A stretch of DNA of 64,000 nt from Fibrobacter sp. UWH6 (lineage in GTDB: Bacteria; Fibrobacterota; Fibrobacteria; Fibrobacterales; Fibrobacteraceae): positions 186,001 to 250,000 of the forward strand of contig NZ_FRAX01000004.1 of the NCBI RefSeq assembly GCF_900142465.1, in the 5' to 3' direction. Below are positions 1-7,932 of the stretch, piece by piece. The notes below the pieces were generated by a model. It was given only the letters and a program-made list of their open reading frames with translations, searched no databases and was not told where the DNA came from. A program made the position numbers and the translations under genes. Every line of letters begins with the position of its first letter. Positions within the stretch are counted from its first letter, which is position 1.

Positions 1-1221
1 CAAGTTGCCCTTCTTATTGTTGCAGGCGATCATGAAGAGGCGGGCGAATGGAGTCTCGGGGTGGATCATCAAGACCTGCTGAGAAATGAGTTCGCATTTC
101 TCGTATTCGTCCTGTAGCAGGTAGATAAAGGATTTGGCGATAAGTTGGAATGGTTGCTGATTTACATCGGGAATGTAGAGACTGTTTTCGTCTAAAAGCT
201 TCAGGGCTTCTTTTTGCTTGCCTACCAGCAGGAAGATTTGCGTCAGGTATCTTCGTGCCATGACGTCCTGAGGATTTGCTTCCAGGATTTGCTCGAAATA
301 GGCTATGGCGTCGCTCTTGTTGCCTATTAGGATGTTGTAGAGGGCCATCATGAACTGCGAATAGGCGGAATAGGGTGTGTTCCGCATGGCCTCGCAGGCC
401 AACGCCCCGATTTTGGACGTGTAAATTGTCGCGTCAACCCAGTTTTCGATGATGGCTGTGTAATAGACGTTGGCTAGAGTGTATGCGAGATAACCGTTTC
501 CTTTCTGGGAGTCGAGAATGGATTGCAGACTTGATTCGCATTTCGAAAATTCGTCCCTGTTGCGATTTTCCATCATTACGTTTGCGAAGCTGGAAGCGTA
601 CCACCAATCGGATTTTAGATCCGAATTTTCGGCGTACTTGGACGCTGCCGAAATGGTCATGTTGCGGAAAATCTGTATGGCGATGCGGGCTGCGAAAAGT
701 TTGATCTCGTCTTCTGACTTGATCTTTTGAAGATTGGACCAAAGCAAGGTTGAAGATTCATCTTGGTAAAGAGTGATGAATAGAGAGTCGCCGGAACCAT
801 GAGTAGCTGTAAGTTTAATCTGGTAATCCGTGCCGTTGTTAATTTCTTCAGGAGGAACGACCTGTATTTTGAAAATATGGTATTGGTGCAGCGCCTCGAT
901 CGTTGCGCAGACGACGCTGTAGGCTAGGGGAGTGCTTTCGAGAATGGAATTTTTTTCAAAGGCTACGACAATCTCTCTCTTGTTTGGCGATTGAGAAGAT
1001 GGACGCTGGCTAAAGTTCTCTTCTGTCAAATCAATCGATGCGGCTTCAGTCCTGTTAGTTACATCAAGAATCTTGTAGATGTTCGCTAGATGGGTTTTTA
1101 CCGTATTTTCTGAAATGTTCAGAGTACGGCAAATTTCCCCGTTTGTTAATCCCCTTCGCAGCAGATTTAAGACTTCAAGTTGCCGGGATGATAATTCCTC
1201 TTTTTTTGATTTTCCAAACAT
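1..1221 (-). CDS. LuxR-type HTH regulator with TPR-like C-terminal region (C-terminus beyond window edge)
   Basis: Reading the minus strand from the ATG at 1221 gives an open frame of 407 codons that runs off the window start, so the C-terminus is missing. Residues about 8-65 are a GerE/LuxR helix-turn-helix: LSSRQLEVLNLLRRGLTN, GEICRTLNISENTVKTHL, then an IYKILDVTNRTEA stretch. The HTH is N-terminal and the remainder is helical with TPR character (for example a stretch around AIAYFEQILEANPQD and KQKEALKLLDENS), an arrangement common in Bacteroidota/Fibrobacterota regulators that sense through TPRs rather than a receiver domain. No transmembrane segment is visible in the part present. It probably acts as a cytoplasmic DNA-binding transcription factor; its targets are unknown. 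The neighbouring minus-strand gene ends at 1461 with its own terminator, so this gene has its own promoter in 1222-1411. Confidence 0.85.
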   Translation of the reverse strand, partial: MFGKSKKEELSSRQLEVLNLLRRGLTNGEICRTLNISENTVKTHLANIYKILDVTNRTEAASIDLTEENFSQRPSSQSPNKREIVVAFEKNSILESTPLAYSVVCATIEALHQYHIFKIQVVPPEEINNGTDYQIKLTATHGSGDSLFITLYQDESSTLLWSNLQKIKSEDEIKLFAARIAIQIFRNMTISAASKYAENSDLKSDWWYASSFANVMMENRNRDEFSKCESSLQSILDSQKGNGYLAYTLANVYYTAIIENWVDATIYTSKIGALACEAMRNTPYSAYSQFMMALYNILIGNKSDAIAYFEQILEANPQDVMARRYLTQIFLLVGKQKEALKLLDENSLYIPDVNQQPFQLIAKSFIYLLQDEYEKCELISQQVLMIHPETPFARLFMIACNNKKGNL

Positions 1222-1411
1222 GAGGCAAAATTTAGCCAAAATGTATGTTTTTTTGTAGAAAGTAATAGAATTTATGCGTAAAATTTTTGTTTTGTTGTGA
1301 AAATAATTTTTTGCATATTTTAAATAAAATGTTTAACTAGTACGTTGTATGACAAATGTATAGCTAATGTATGACGATGCGAGTGTGCTCGTTGCAGTGA
1401 ACCTTTAAAAA

Positions 1412-1440
1412 AGGAAAGCCAGACGAGACGCCTGGCTTTT
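1412..1440 (-). terminator. Rho-independent terminator of the secreted-protein gene at 1461-2858
   Basis: AAAGCCAG (1415-1422) pairs with CTGGCTTT (1432-1439) around a 9-nt loop. Read on the minus strand the stem is followed by CCTTTTTT, and it lies just after the stop codon of the minus-strand gene. Confidence 0.8.
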
Positions 1441-1460
1441 TGTGTGCGATAAGAGTTTTC

Positions 1461-2858
1461 CTATTTCAGGATAATGCTCTTGCCGCTGGCGATACCGTTC
1501 TGCTTGACAGACATGATATAACGACCTGCCGGAACCTTTGCGGAATTCCAGTTGATGCTGTGGGAACCCGGCTGGAGGTTTTCGGTGGTGATGCTGGCGT
1601 AAGAATGGCCGTCAACACCGATAAGGTTGATTTCGACCTTGCCTTCGGAGAGCAGTTCTACATTCATGGCAGTACGGCTTATACCCTTGATTGCGACTCC
1701 AGAAGGTGCTGCAATGGGGACGTTGACCATGTTTTCGGCAACCACGGGCTTTGCTTCAGAAGCGGCTTCCTTAGTTGCAGAGGATCCTGTCATCCATGCG
1801 ATTCGGTAGTCGGTATCTGCCGATCCTGAAATGATGTTCTTGATGCGGCTGATGTAATCATCGCTCAGGTTGAAGAAATTCCAGGAGTTGTTGTTACGGG
1901 TGTCTTCGTCATCAACATGCAGGGTGCTCTTGGATATATTAGATGATGCCGTGGGATTTGCGAAGATACCGTAAGTGCTTGCGAAAGGATAGCTTCTGCC
2001 GTTCTTGGTAGCTGCCGGTACGAAGCAATAATACATCTTGGCGTCTTTTTGGATTACGCTGGGTTCCATGAATCCGTATACTTTATTGCTGGGGGTGTTA
2101 TCTTCGGTATCGTGATATCTAACGAATTCGTAGGATCCGCTAGGACATTCGTCATCAAGCTTCAAAACGATGTAATCGTATGTGGCCTGGTATAAGGACA
2201 TGTTGCTGACACGAAGAGGGCAATAGTAGAATTCGGGATTCTTCTTGTCGTCAATTACAACGCCTTTCGGTTTTTTTGAACCGCTACTGATTTTTGTGGC
2301 GGGATTTGTGTCTTCGGCATCAATATGAATGTAATTCTTCTTGCCGTTAAAGCCGGGACAGACGTAATCCTTGTCTACCAGCAAACCGATTCTGTTGTTG
2401 AATGTGGGGTGCTTGCTGTTGGAAAGGTATCCTCCATTGCTGCTTTCAAGGACTATGTCGTAAGGATAGTTGTTTCGGGTATAGGGCTGGTAGCAGCGAT
2501 TTGAAGATGACGGCTTGATGGAGAAGGGATTGCCGAAATCTTTTGTCTGCAAATCACCGATAGGATACCAACCGTAATTAATGACGACTCGGTATACGTT
2601 ACCATTAACTTTTTCAATTTGAGCAGGGAAGTCAACGTTGAGTTTAAAATCCTTGGTTGGGTCGGAACCATCGTTGCTTGAGAAATAAGCGTAAAGCTTT
2701 AAAGTCCAATTGGTTGTTGGAAGGTAGTTGTAGATTTGAAATCTAGGTGCGTATTCGCATTGTGCACCCTGCGAACCGTAGAAATCTACGCGGAGATTGT
2801 TGGAGGCGAAACTCATTGTTGCCGCCAGAAGTGCTGAAGCCAGTATTTTTTTATTCAT
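1461..2858 (-). CDS. Secreted protein of unknown function with C-terminal T9SS-like sorting domain
   Basis: The 465-residue product starts with a clear signal peptide (MNKKILASALLAATMSFA), so it enters the periplasm by Sec. The last ~75 residues form a beta-rich module (GKVEINLIGVDGHSYASI ... LQPGSHSINWNSAKVPAGRY ... GKSIILK) of the kind found at the C-termini of Bacteroidota/Fibrobacter type IX secretion cargo. The middle 350 residues are rich in Tyr, Asn and Cys and I do not recognise a family; there are no obvious catalytic motifs. The start at 2858 is supported by GGAG about 13 nt upstream and by the signal peptide. The gene is divergent from 3345 and has a potentially structured leader (2866-2943). 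It is most likely a surface or extracellular protein. Confidence 0.75.
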   Translation of the reverse strand: MNKKILASALLAATMSFASNNLRVDFYGSQGAQCEYAPRFQIYNYLPTTNWTLKLYAYFSSNDGSDPTKDFKLNVDFPAQIEKVNGNVYRVVINYGWYPIGDLQTKDFGNPFSIKPSSSNRCYQPYTRNNYPYDIVLESSNGGYLSNSKHPTFNNRIGLLVDKDYVCPGFNGKKNYIHIDAEDTNPATKISSGSKKPKGVVIDDKKNPEFYYCPLRVSNMSLYQATYDYIVLKLDDECPSGSYEFVRYHDTEDNTPSNKVYGFMEPSVIQKDAKMYYCFVPAATKNGRSYPFASTYGIFANPTASSNISKSTLHVDDEDTRNNNSWNFFNLSDDYISRIKNIISGSADTDYRIAWMTGSSATKEAASEAKPVVAENMVNVPIAAPSGVAIKGISRTAMNVELLSEGKVEINLIGVDGHSYASITTENLQPGSHSINWNSAKVPAGRYIMSVKQNGIASGKSIILK

Positions 2859-3344
2859 TGGGGATATACTCCAAAGACCATTTCTTTGGTTAAGAAACGG
2901 TACGTTAAATAATCGTACTGTAATGAGGTACGAGAAGGTCTTTCGTTAGTTTATGAATAGAATCTTCCTAACCGATTTTTTCGTCTAACGAATCTTCTTG
3001 CGAAAATATAAGATTTTGTATAAAAATACGGACTTTGTTTTGAAAAAAATATTTTTATGGATTGTTTTGTTTATCGTGTATTTTGTATTTTCAAAAATTT
3101 TTTTTAAGTGCGATGAAATTGTTAGTAAGAGAATAATGTATAGATAAATGATTTGTTTGAACGACTGCTGTATTGATTTTTGCCAACTATGTAATACATT
3201 GTGTAGCAAAATGTTTTGTCTGCAGAAAGTTGTAAAAAATGATGGAAAATTTTTTTAGATGAAAACACATAGACAAAATAATGTGATTTTTCTAACATGA
3301 AATCGCTTTAAAAGTTTTAGAGCGTTAATCCGAAAGGGAATTGC
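2859..3344. other. AT-rich divergent intergenic region
   Basis: 486 nt between two divergent secreted-protein genes, with no convincing ORF. It holds the inverted-repeat leader of the minus gene (2866-2943). On the plus side, a small hairpin lies at about 3304-3326 and an AAAGGGAA ribosome-binding site sits just before 3345. Promoters for both genes must lie here, but no clear -35/-10 pair could be singled out. Confidence 0.6.
2866..2943 (-). promoter_or_regulatory. Possible structured 5' leader of the secreted-protein gene
   Basis: On the minus strand AAAGACC (2943-2937) can pair with GGTCTTT (2879-2873). This closes a ~70-nt domain that contains a CGTAC/GTACG hairpin (with an alternative GTACG/CGTAC partner) and a TTTCTT/AAGAAA hairpin. 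The closing stem ends directly at the GGAG ribosome-binding site of the gene starting at 2858. A three-way-junction leader next to the Shine-Dalgarno could control translation. It matches no riboswitch class I know. Confidence 0.35.
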
Positions 3345-4445
3345 ATGAAGATATCATTGTGGAAAAAGGTTGCGTTGCTTGGCTTAATTGCTTTGGCTGC
3401 ATCTGTATTTGCTCAGCAGAGTAAATATGGTTATGTTGTGGGAACTTTTGTTTCTGGCTCAAATGAAGTGGAACGCATTGGGCAAGAAGGTAAGTTTCTT
3501 CATTATCGTTTTAAAATAAAGACAAGTAACAATACGGTGTATGAATGCGTTATTGACGTCAAAAATGGGCATAAGTATGAATTCCCGTATAGAATTGTCG
3601 ACATGCGTGATTATAACGCTAGCTATTATGGTAATATATGGTCTGCAACAAATGCGTATCACCCGATTACAATGATTTCGGGTGTGGGCGGCACCGCTTC
3701 AGAAGGAGCTTTGGACTACATTCGTCATAAAGGAATTCTTCTTGATATCGCTGGTAGAAGATGGCAGCATGCTATTGCTTATCGGACAAGTGATCCTATG
3801 CAGTATAAGCTGCCGATGTTTGATGATCTCTTTAAAAATGTCAAGAGAATTTACGTGTTTGGTGCCCCTTATTCAAAGGGATACGGAATGCATCTGATCC
3901 ACCAGAATCAGGGGGACCAGAATCCTGCTCATATATCGGGAAACGGTATTTTTCAGGATGGAGCTGTCATATTTGAGTATTCTGCGATAGGTGCCAAGAA
4001 GCCTGTGCGAAAAATGTTGATGGTTAAATTTGATGACCAGCCGAATGAGCCGGGCCAATCTGATTTTTCTTATACAACCGATCCGGATGGAAGCGGCCCT
4101 CTGCATATTGGACAGGCTGCCCCCTATTATGAAGAAGAATTTTATTTTAGTGGTAGGCCTGGCCTTTCTGAAGCTACTGTGTCAAAAATACACGGACCGT
4201 TTAATGCTGAACAAATCGAAGTTTATGCCGATAATAATGAAGACGATTGTATGTCTTATAGCGATGTGGATTTGTTCCTTGGCAATACTCCTACATTGAC
4301 GAAAGATTCTGGCTCTTTAACCTTTTCTCGACAAAATGGTTGCATTAATGAATTCGTTCGTTACTATGGCAATGATCATTACTACTATTACATAAACGCC
4401 TGGGATCCGGATTCAAGACCGAGAATCCGTCTGCGCTATAGGTAA
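3345..4445 (+). CDS. Secreted protein of unknown function
   Basis: The 366-residue product has a signal peptide (MKISLWKKVALLGLIALAASVFAQQ), with an AAAGGGAA ribosome-binding site just upstream. The mature part is Tyr/Asp/Gly-rich and looks beta-structured. Acidic stretches (YADNNEDDCMSYSDVDLF, and TDPDGSGPLH) could bind calcium, but this is only a suggestion. Unlike the gene at 1461 there is no C-terminal sorting domain, so the protein may stay in the periplasm or reach the surface another way. I recognise no family. A strong terminator follows at 4467. Confidence 0.7.
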   Translation: MKISLWKKVALLGLIALAASVFAQQSKYGYVVGTFVSGSNEVERIGQEGKFLHYRFKIKTSNNTVYECVIDVKNGHKYEFPYRIVDMRDYNASYYGNIWSATNAYHPITMISGVGGTASEGALDYIRHKGILLDIAGRRWQHAIAYRTSDPMQYKLPMFDDLFKNVKRIYVFGAPYSKGYGMHLIHQNQGDQNPAHISGNGIFQDGAVIFEYSAIGAKKPVRKMLMVKFDDQPNEPGQSDFSYTTDPDGSGPLHIGQAAPYYEEEFYFSGRPGLSEATVSKIHGPFNAEQIEVYADNNEDDCMSYSDVDLFLGNTPTLTKDSGSLTFSRQNGCINEFVRYYGNDHYYYYINAWDPDSRPRIRLRYR

Positions 4446-4466
4446 ACAATTCAAATAAAAAATGAG

Positions 4467-4500
4467 AATCCATTCGCTATGCGGATGGATTTTTTTTGTT
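4467..4500 (+). terminator. Rho-independent terminator
   Basis: AATCCATTCG (4467-4476) pairs with CGGATGGATT (4482-4491) over 10 bp with a 5-nt loop and a following run of T. It closes the 3345-4445 unit and insulates it from the accessory locus downstream. Confidence 0.9.
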
Positions 4501-4555
4501 TTGTTGGTAAAATTCTTTGAGATTTTTTTGGTATATTTTTTTTTACAGGCGTGGT

Positions 4556-4572
4556 GCTATACAATGTATAGC
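4556..4572. promoter_or_regulatory. Perfect palindrome upstream of the accessory locus (candidate operator)
   Basis: GCTATAC-AAT-GTATAGC has 7-bp arms with a 3-nt centre and lies 165 nt before the first gene of the locus. A related string (AATGTATAGCTAATGTAT) occurs near 1355-1375, upstream of the LuxR-type gene. A poor promoter-like pair, TTGTCA (4656) and AATACT (4679), lies between the palindrome and the first ATG. Confidence 0.35.
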
Positions 4573-4736
4573 TGCTGTATTAATTGCTTTGTACTGATTT
4601 TTATTGCGATTAAATTAAAAATTTAAATGATACTTTTTTCTTATTATCTTGTCGGTTGTCATTTGTGTAACAATTAGAAATACTTTGGTGTGAGTCTTTT
4701 TACTCGACAAAATGCCATACTTTTCAAGGGATAAAC

Positions 4737-5777
4737 ATGTCCAGTAGCTTAATTAGTATTGCCGGAATTGACAATAAAATGGTTGATATTTTATCGTCAA
4801 AGGCTGGAATCAAGACTTTAAAACAATTTTATGATGCGACTCGGTCGGCTAAAGATCGAAAAATCTTGTCCGAAAAAACGGGTATCGCGTTGGCCAATAT
4901 TAGCCATTGGGCCACGCAGGCGGAATTACTTCGTGTTGATGAAATGTCTTACAATGAAGCGTATGATTTGATTGATGGCGGAATTTATTCCGTTGAACAA
5001 TTGAAAAATACCGATGCAAAGGAAATATTGCAGAAGATAAAAAAAATAAATACCTTTTCTAATATTACAGAAAGTAAAATTTTGCAATTGCAAAAATCAA
5101 CTGTGCAATCTGCGAAAGCCTTTGATTCCTGCTCAATTCAAAAGGAGTTGGTTGTGTCCAGTGGCGATACTCCTAGCATTTACTCTGATCTATCGAGTGT
5201 TATTACGGAATTGGGTAAGGGCGTTGCGCAAGCGCAACGAGCTTTGGATGAAAATTCTATGGCTATACAGAATGAAATTTTGCAGAATGATAGACTGTAT
5301 AGTGCAGGAATGCAGGCCACATGGTATGTGATGCCTGAAGTTGAATTTACAATGAAAATAGATTACGCAGTTTCTAAAGAACGGAGTATGACAGGACAGG
5401 TTCTTAGCTCTGAAATTAGTATTGCTCCAAGTAATGCGACTTTCTCTAACTTGTTTAAATCTTCGAAAAAAGAGGAGAGTACTATCAAGTTGAGAATAGT
5501 TCCGATTCCTCCAAGTGATAAGTTTGTTGTAAGAAGATATATGCCGGATTTAAGTCTCCTACCTACTATTGGGGAAATAAGAAATGCTTTGGATGAAATA
5601 AATGTTTCTGTTTATGAAATTGATCCGGAAGAAGCGAAGAATTGGAGTGATGGTGTACATGTGAATGTAATTCATCAAGAACCTGCCAAGAATACGATTT
5701 TAAATATGGGCGTCGTCCCGAAAATAACGTTGAAAAAAATAGAATCCAAAAATGAATTGGATGGTAAGAATAAATAA
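4737..5777 (+). CDS. First gene of accessory locus: N-terminal helix-hairpin-helix (DUF4332-like) plus shared beta-core domain
   Basis: 346 residues, no signal peptide or membrane segment, with AAGGG upstream of the ATG. Residues ~1-65 (SLISIAGIDNKMVDILSSKAG, ... LSEKTGIALANISHWATQAELLRV) resemble the helix-hairpin-helix repeats of DUF4332, normally a nucleic-acid-binding or structural fold. The C-terminal half repeats the scheme of the proteins at 6501 and 7124: a helix around ELGKGVAQAQRALDENSMAIQNE, a beta segment VEFTMKIDYAVS, a variable Ser-rich stretch, then a strand ending in IKLRIVPIPP. After that come ~90 extra residues. It therefore looks like a fusion of a helical adaptor with the locus-specific core domain. 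Function unknown; 12 nt separate it from the next gene, so they are probably one operon. Confidence 0.6.
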   Translation: MSSSLISIAGIDNKMVDILSSKAGIKTLKQFYDATRSAKDRKILSEKTGIALANISHWATQAELLRVDEMSYNEAYDLIDGGIYSVEQLKNTDAKEILQKIKKINTFSNITESKILQLQKSTVQSAKAFDSCSIQKELVVSSGDTPSIYSDLSSVITELGKGVAQAQRALDENSMAIQNEILQNDRLYSAGMQATWYVMPEVEFTMKIDYAVSKERSMTGQVLSSEISIAPSNATFSNLFKSSKKEESTIKLRIVPIPPSDKFVVRRYMPDLSLLPTIGEIRNALDEINVSVYEIDPEEAKNWSDGVHVNVIHQEPAKNTILNMGVVPKITLKKIESKNELDGKNK

Positions 5778-5789
5778 AGCGGAGAAAGA

Positions 5790-6347
5790 ATGGCTACACT
5801 TTCTGAACAATTATCTCGTCTGTATGTAAAATCGAGTTCATTGACCAAAAAGAGAATTCAAGAAGAGCTTAAAACGCTTGAAGAAAAAATAGTTGAGTAT
5901 GAAGGAAAAATTCATGAACTTGATGTCGTAAAAAAAACATTGGAAGAAAAATCCGTGGAATTGGCTTCTGTAAAAGTTCGTTTGGAATCGGAACAAATAG
6001 AAGCACAAAAGCAAACAGATGCTTTCAATGAAGAGTATAAAAAGTATTTAAGCTCAAAAGAAGAACTAGAAAAATTACAAGCACAAATTAGAGCATCTTA
6101 TTCAACGGAAGACATTTCATCTTTCTTGAACAAGATGATAAATGATTTTAATACAAGTTCTGCTTCTGATACTGATGTTGCCAAATATATCATCAACAAC
6201 ATGGATGTTGATTTGAAGGTGAGAATTTATGATGATAGTAAAAATAATGGTGAAAAATCATTCAAGTTTACTGCACCTAGCATTAGTGAGACGACTGAAG
6301 ACAGCTTGAGTAGTATAAAAATCACAATTCAAGCGGTTCCAAAATAA
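5790..6347 (+). CDS. Coiled-coil protein with shortened copy of the shared core domain
   Basis: 185 residues. Residues ~15-110 are a continuous heptad-rich coiled coil (many E/K/L, e.g. KRIQEELKTLEEKIVEYE). The C-terminal ~60 residues carry a beta segment (MDVDLKVRIYDDS) and end in SSIKITIQAVPK, which looks like a terminal, shortened version of the I-x-I-VPxPP ending of neighbouring proteins. There is no signal peptide. GGAGAAAG precedes the ATG. The coiled coil suggests an oligomeric or filamentous structural part rather than an enzyme. Confidence 0.6.
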   Translation: MATLSEQLSRLYVKSSSLTKKRIQEELKTLEEKIVEYEGKIHELDVVKKTLEEKSVELASVKVRLESEQIEAQKQTDAFNEEYKKYLSSKEELEKLQAQIRASYSTEDISSFLNKMINDFNTSSASDTDVAKYIINNMDVDLKVRIYDDSKNNGEKSFKFTAPSISETTEDSLSSIKITIQAVPK

Positions 6348-6500
6348 AAATGATTTTTTTAGTAAGTACCGTCACGTCAATTGAATCTAGGAGGATTATC
6401 TATAGAAAAAAGTATTTAATGAATATGTTTTAAGCTGAAGTCCTGACTAGAATGTTTTTTTAGAGGGGGCTTCTTAACAAGAAAAAAAGGAATAATAGAT

Positions 6501-7094
6501 ATGTCAATCGGAAAAGATCTTTTAAACGTTCCGTTTGGTGACATGGTCATGCAGTTAGCTAATGCGATTGCGGAAGGTCAGTTCAAAATGGATATGGCCA
6601 GCTGTAAGATTGCCAAGTTAATGGGTGATGTTGAAACATGTGGAATTGAAATTCCTAATTTCGGTGATTCGTTAACTGGCTCTGAAACGGTTTCCTTGAT
6701 TGGTGCTGGTTTTCAACCAACTTTTTATCAGTTTACTGATACAATTATTGAAGTTAAGATCTCAATTTCAACGACTATGTCTGTAGAAACGTCGGCGTCA
6801 GTAGGCTTTACCTGTTCATGTGCGTCTGTGAATGCTTCTTTTTCTGCAAAGTACTCTTATTCTGCAGAGGGATCTAGCTTGATTAGGACGAAGATTACTC
6901 CTGTTCCGCCAAATGCTTTTATGTCAAAATTGTTGGATTTGAAAGCCCAGTTGGAGCAGAAAAAGTTTGAAAAAACATTGCAGTTAATCGAACAGGAAAT
7001 AGCAAAGGAAACCTCTTCAGAGGAAAATAAACCTGCATCGAATAATTCTGAAAATAATCAAAATGTACCGGCAGAAGAACCTGCTGAAACTTAA
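6501..7094 (+). CDS. Core-domain protein 1 (MSIG..LLNVPFxDMV family, function unknown)
   Basis: 197 residues, no signal peptide; AAGGAA lies upstream of the ATG. The N-terminal amphipathic helix (MSIGKDLLNVPFGDMVMQL, then AIAEGQ) is followed by IGAGFQPTFYQFTDTIIEVKISIS, a variable Ser/Thr-rich loop, and YSYSAEGSSLIRTKITPVPP. A charged C-terminal tail ends in EEPAET. It is clearly paralogous to the next gene. The scheme (N-terminal helix, alternating beta strands, variable loop, strand ending in a PxPP turn) is reminiscent of DUF2589-type proteins, but I cannot prove this by eye. A 153-nt gap with no ORF precedes it. Confidence 0.6.
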   Translation: MSIGKDLLNVPFGDMVMQLANAIAEGQFKMDMASCKIAKLMGDVETCGIEIPNFGDSLTGSETVSLIGAGFQPTFYQFTDTIIEVKISISTTMSVETSASVGFTCSCASVNASFSAKYSYSAEGSSLIRTKITPVPPNAFMSKLLDLKAQLEQKKFEKTLQLIEQEIAKETSSEENKPASNNSENNQNVPAEEPAET

Positions 7095-7123
7095 CACTAA
7101 AATAAATAAAGAGGATTATAAAT

Positions 7124-7786
7124 ATGAGTATTGGTCAACAATTACTGGATGTACCCTTTAGTGATATGGTTGCTAATTTGGGCATGGCTATTGCTAACGC
7201 TCAAAAATCTCTTGATGAAAATTCAATTGAAATTCTAAAGATGATGGGGGAAGATGATACAGTGTCCCTTCCCATGGTTTCTGTTTCTTATGACAGTACA
7301 AAAGAAAAGGGTGGAAAGACTGGCATTGAAGTTACTGATAAGGAATTTAAAACTTCTATGATTGGTGCTGGTTTTCAGCCAACCTTTTACCAGTTTGCAG
7401 AAACTGTTATTGAGGTCAAAATTGCTATTAGTATGAATCAGGAAACAACTTCTGAATCTACTTCACATAATGAATCCAAAGAAACAAAAAAGTCTTGGCG
7501 TAAAAGTCGTGCTAATGTATCTACTGTAGATGCAACGTATTCTAGTAAATATAGCTATAGTGCTGAAGGCTCAAGTTTGTTGAGAACTCGTTTGGTTCCT
7601 GTACCTCCTAATACGATCATTGCTCAGGCAATTGATATGAGGAGCCAGGCTATGAATAAGATTTTCCAGATTGAATCTGATAGGGTTGCTATGGAAATTG
7701 AAACGGCCAATAATGCTTATGATACAAAACATACTTCTACCCCCTCACCTCAAATAGAAGTAGACAACAAAGAAACGGATCAGTAA
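7124..7786 (+). CDS. Core-domain protein 2, paralogue of the preceding gene
   Basis: 220 residues starting MSIGQQLLDVPFSDMV, 29 nt after its paralogue. Shared blocks are the N-terminal helix, IGAGFQPTFYQFAETVIEVKIAIS, and YSYSAEGSSLLRTRLVPVPP. The two differ mainly in the insert between the beta strands: here a charged K/S-rich stretch (SKETKKSWRKSRANVS) replaces the Cys/Ser-rich stretch of protein 1. Tandem duplication followed by divergence of the loop suggests the loop faces a partner or substrate. No signal peptide. Confidence 0.6.
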   Translation: MSIGQQLLDVPFSDMVANLGMAIANAQKSLDENSIEILKMMGEDDTVSLPMVSVSYDSTKEKGGKTGIEVTDKEFKTSMIGAGFQPTFYQFAETVIEVKIAISMNQETTSESTSHNESKETKKSWRKSRANVSTVDATYSSKYSYSAEGSSLLRTRLVPVPPNTIIAQAIDMRSQAMNKIFQIESDRVAMEIETANNAYDTKHTSTPSPQIEVDNKETDQ

Positions 7787-7828
7787 TTAAATCGAGTAAT
7801 ATCGTTTAATTATATGGATGTTTTGTTG

Positions 7829-7901
7829 TGACAATTTCTTTTTTGGACAGAAATTGTCATTGGAATGAGCAGCCTTGATTAGAATATTAAGGGTGCTCAT
7901 T
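7829..7901 (+). other. Two tandem hairpins in the intercistronic gap
   Basis: TGACAATTTC (7829-7838) pairs with GAAATTGTCA (7850-7859), and AATGAGCA (7864-7871) pairs with TGCTCATT (7894-7901). Neither is followed by a T-run, so they look more like an mRNA processing or stability element, or an attenuator, than a normal terminator. The following gene at 7933 has no clear Shine-Dalgarno sequence. Confidence 0.45.
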
Positions 7902-7932
7902 TCTCAAATTAAGATTTTGATTATTACAGCAC

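Noticed and set aside
434-742. 102-residue open frame on the minus strand inside the regulator region
   Set aside because: It lies in another frame of the LuxR/TPR gene, which has a recognisable HTH and stays open to the window edge.
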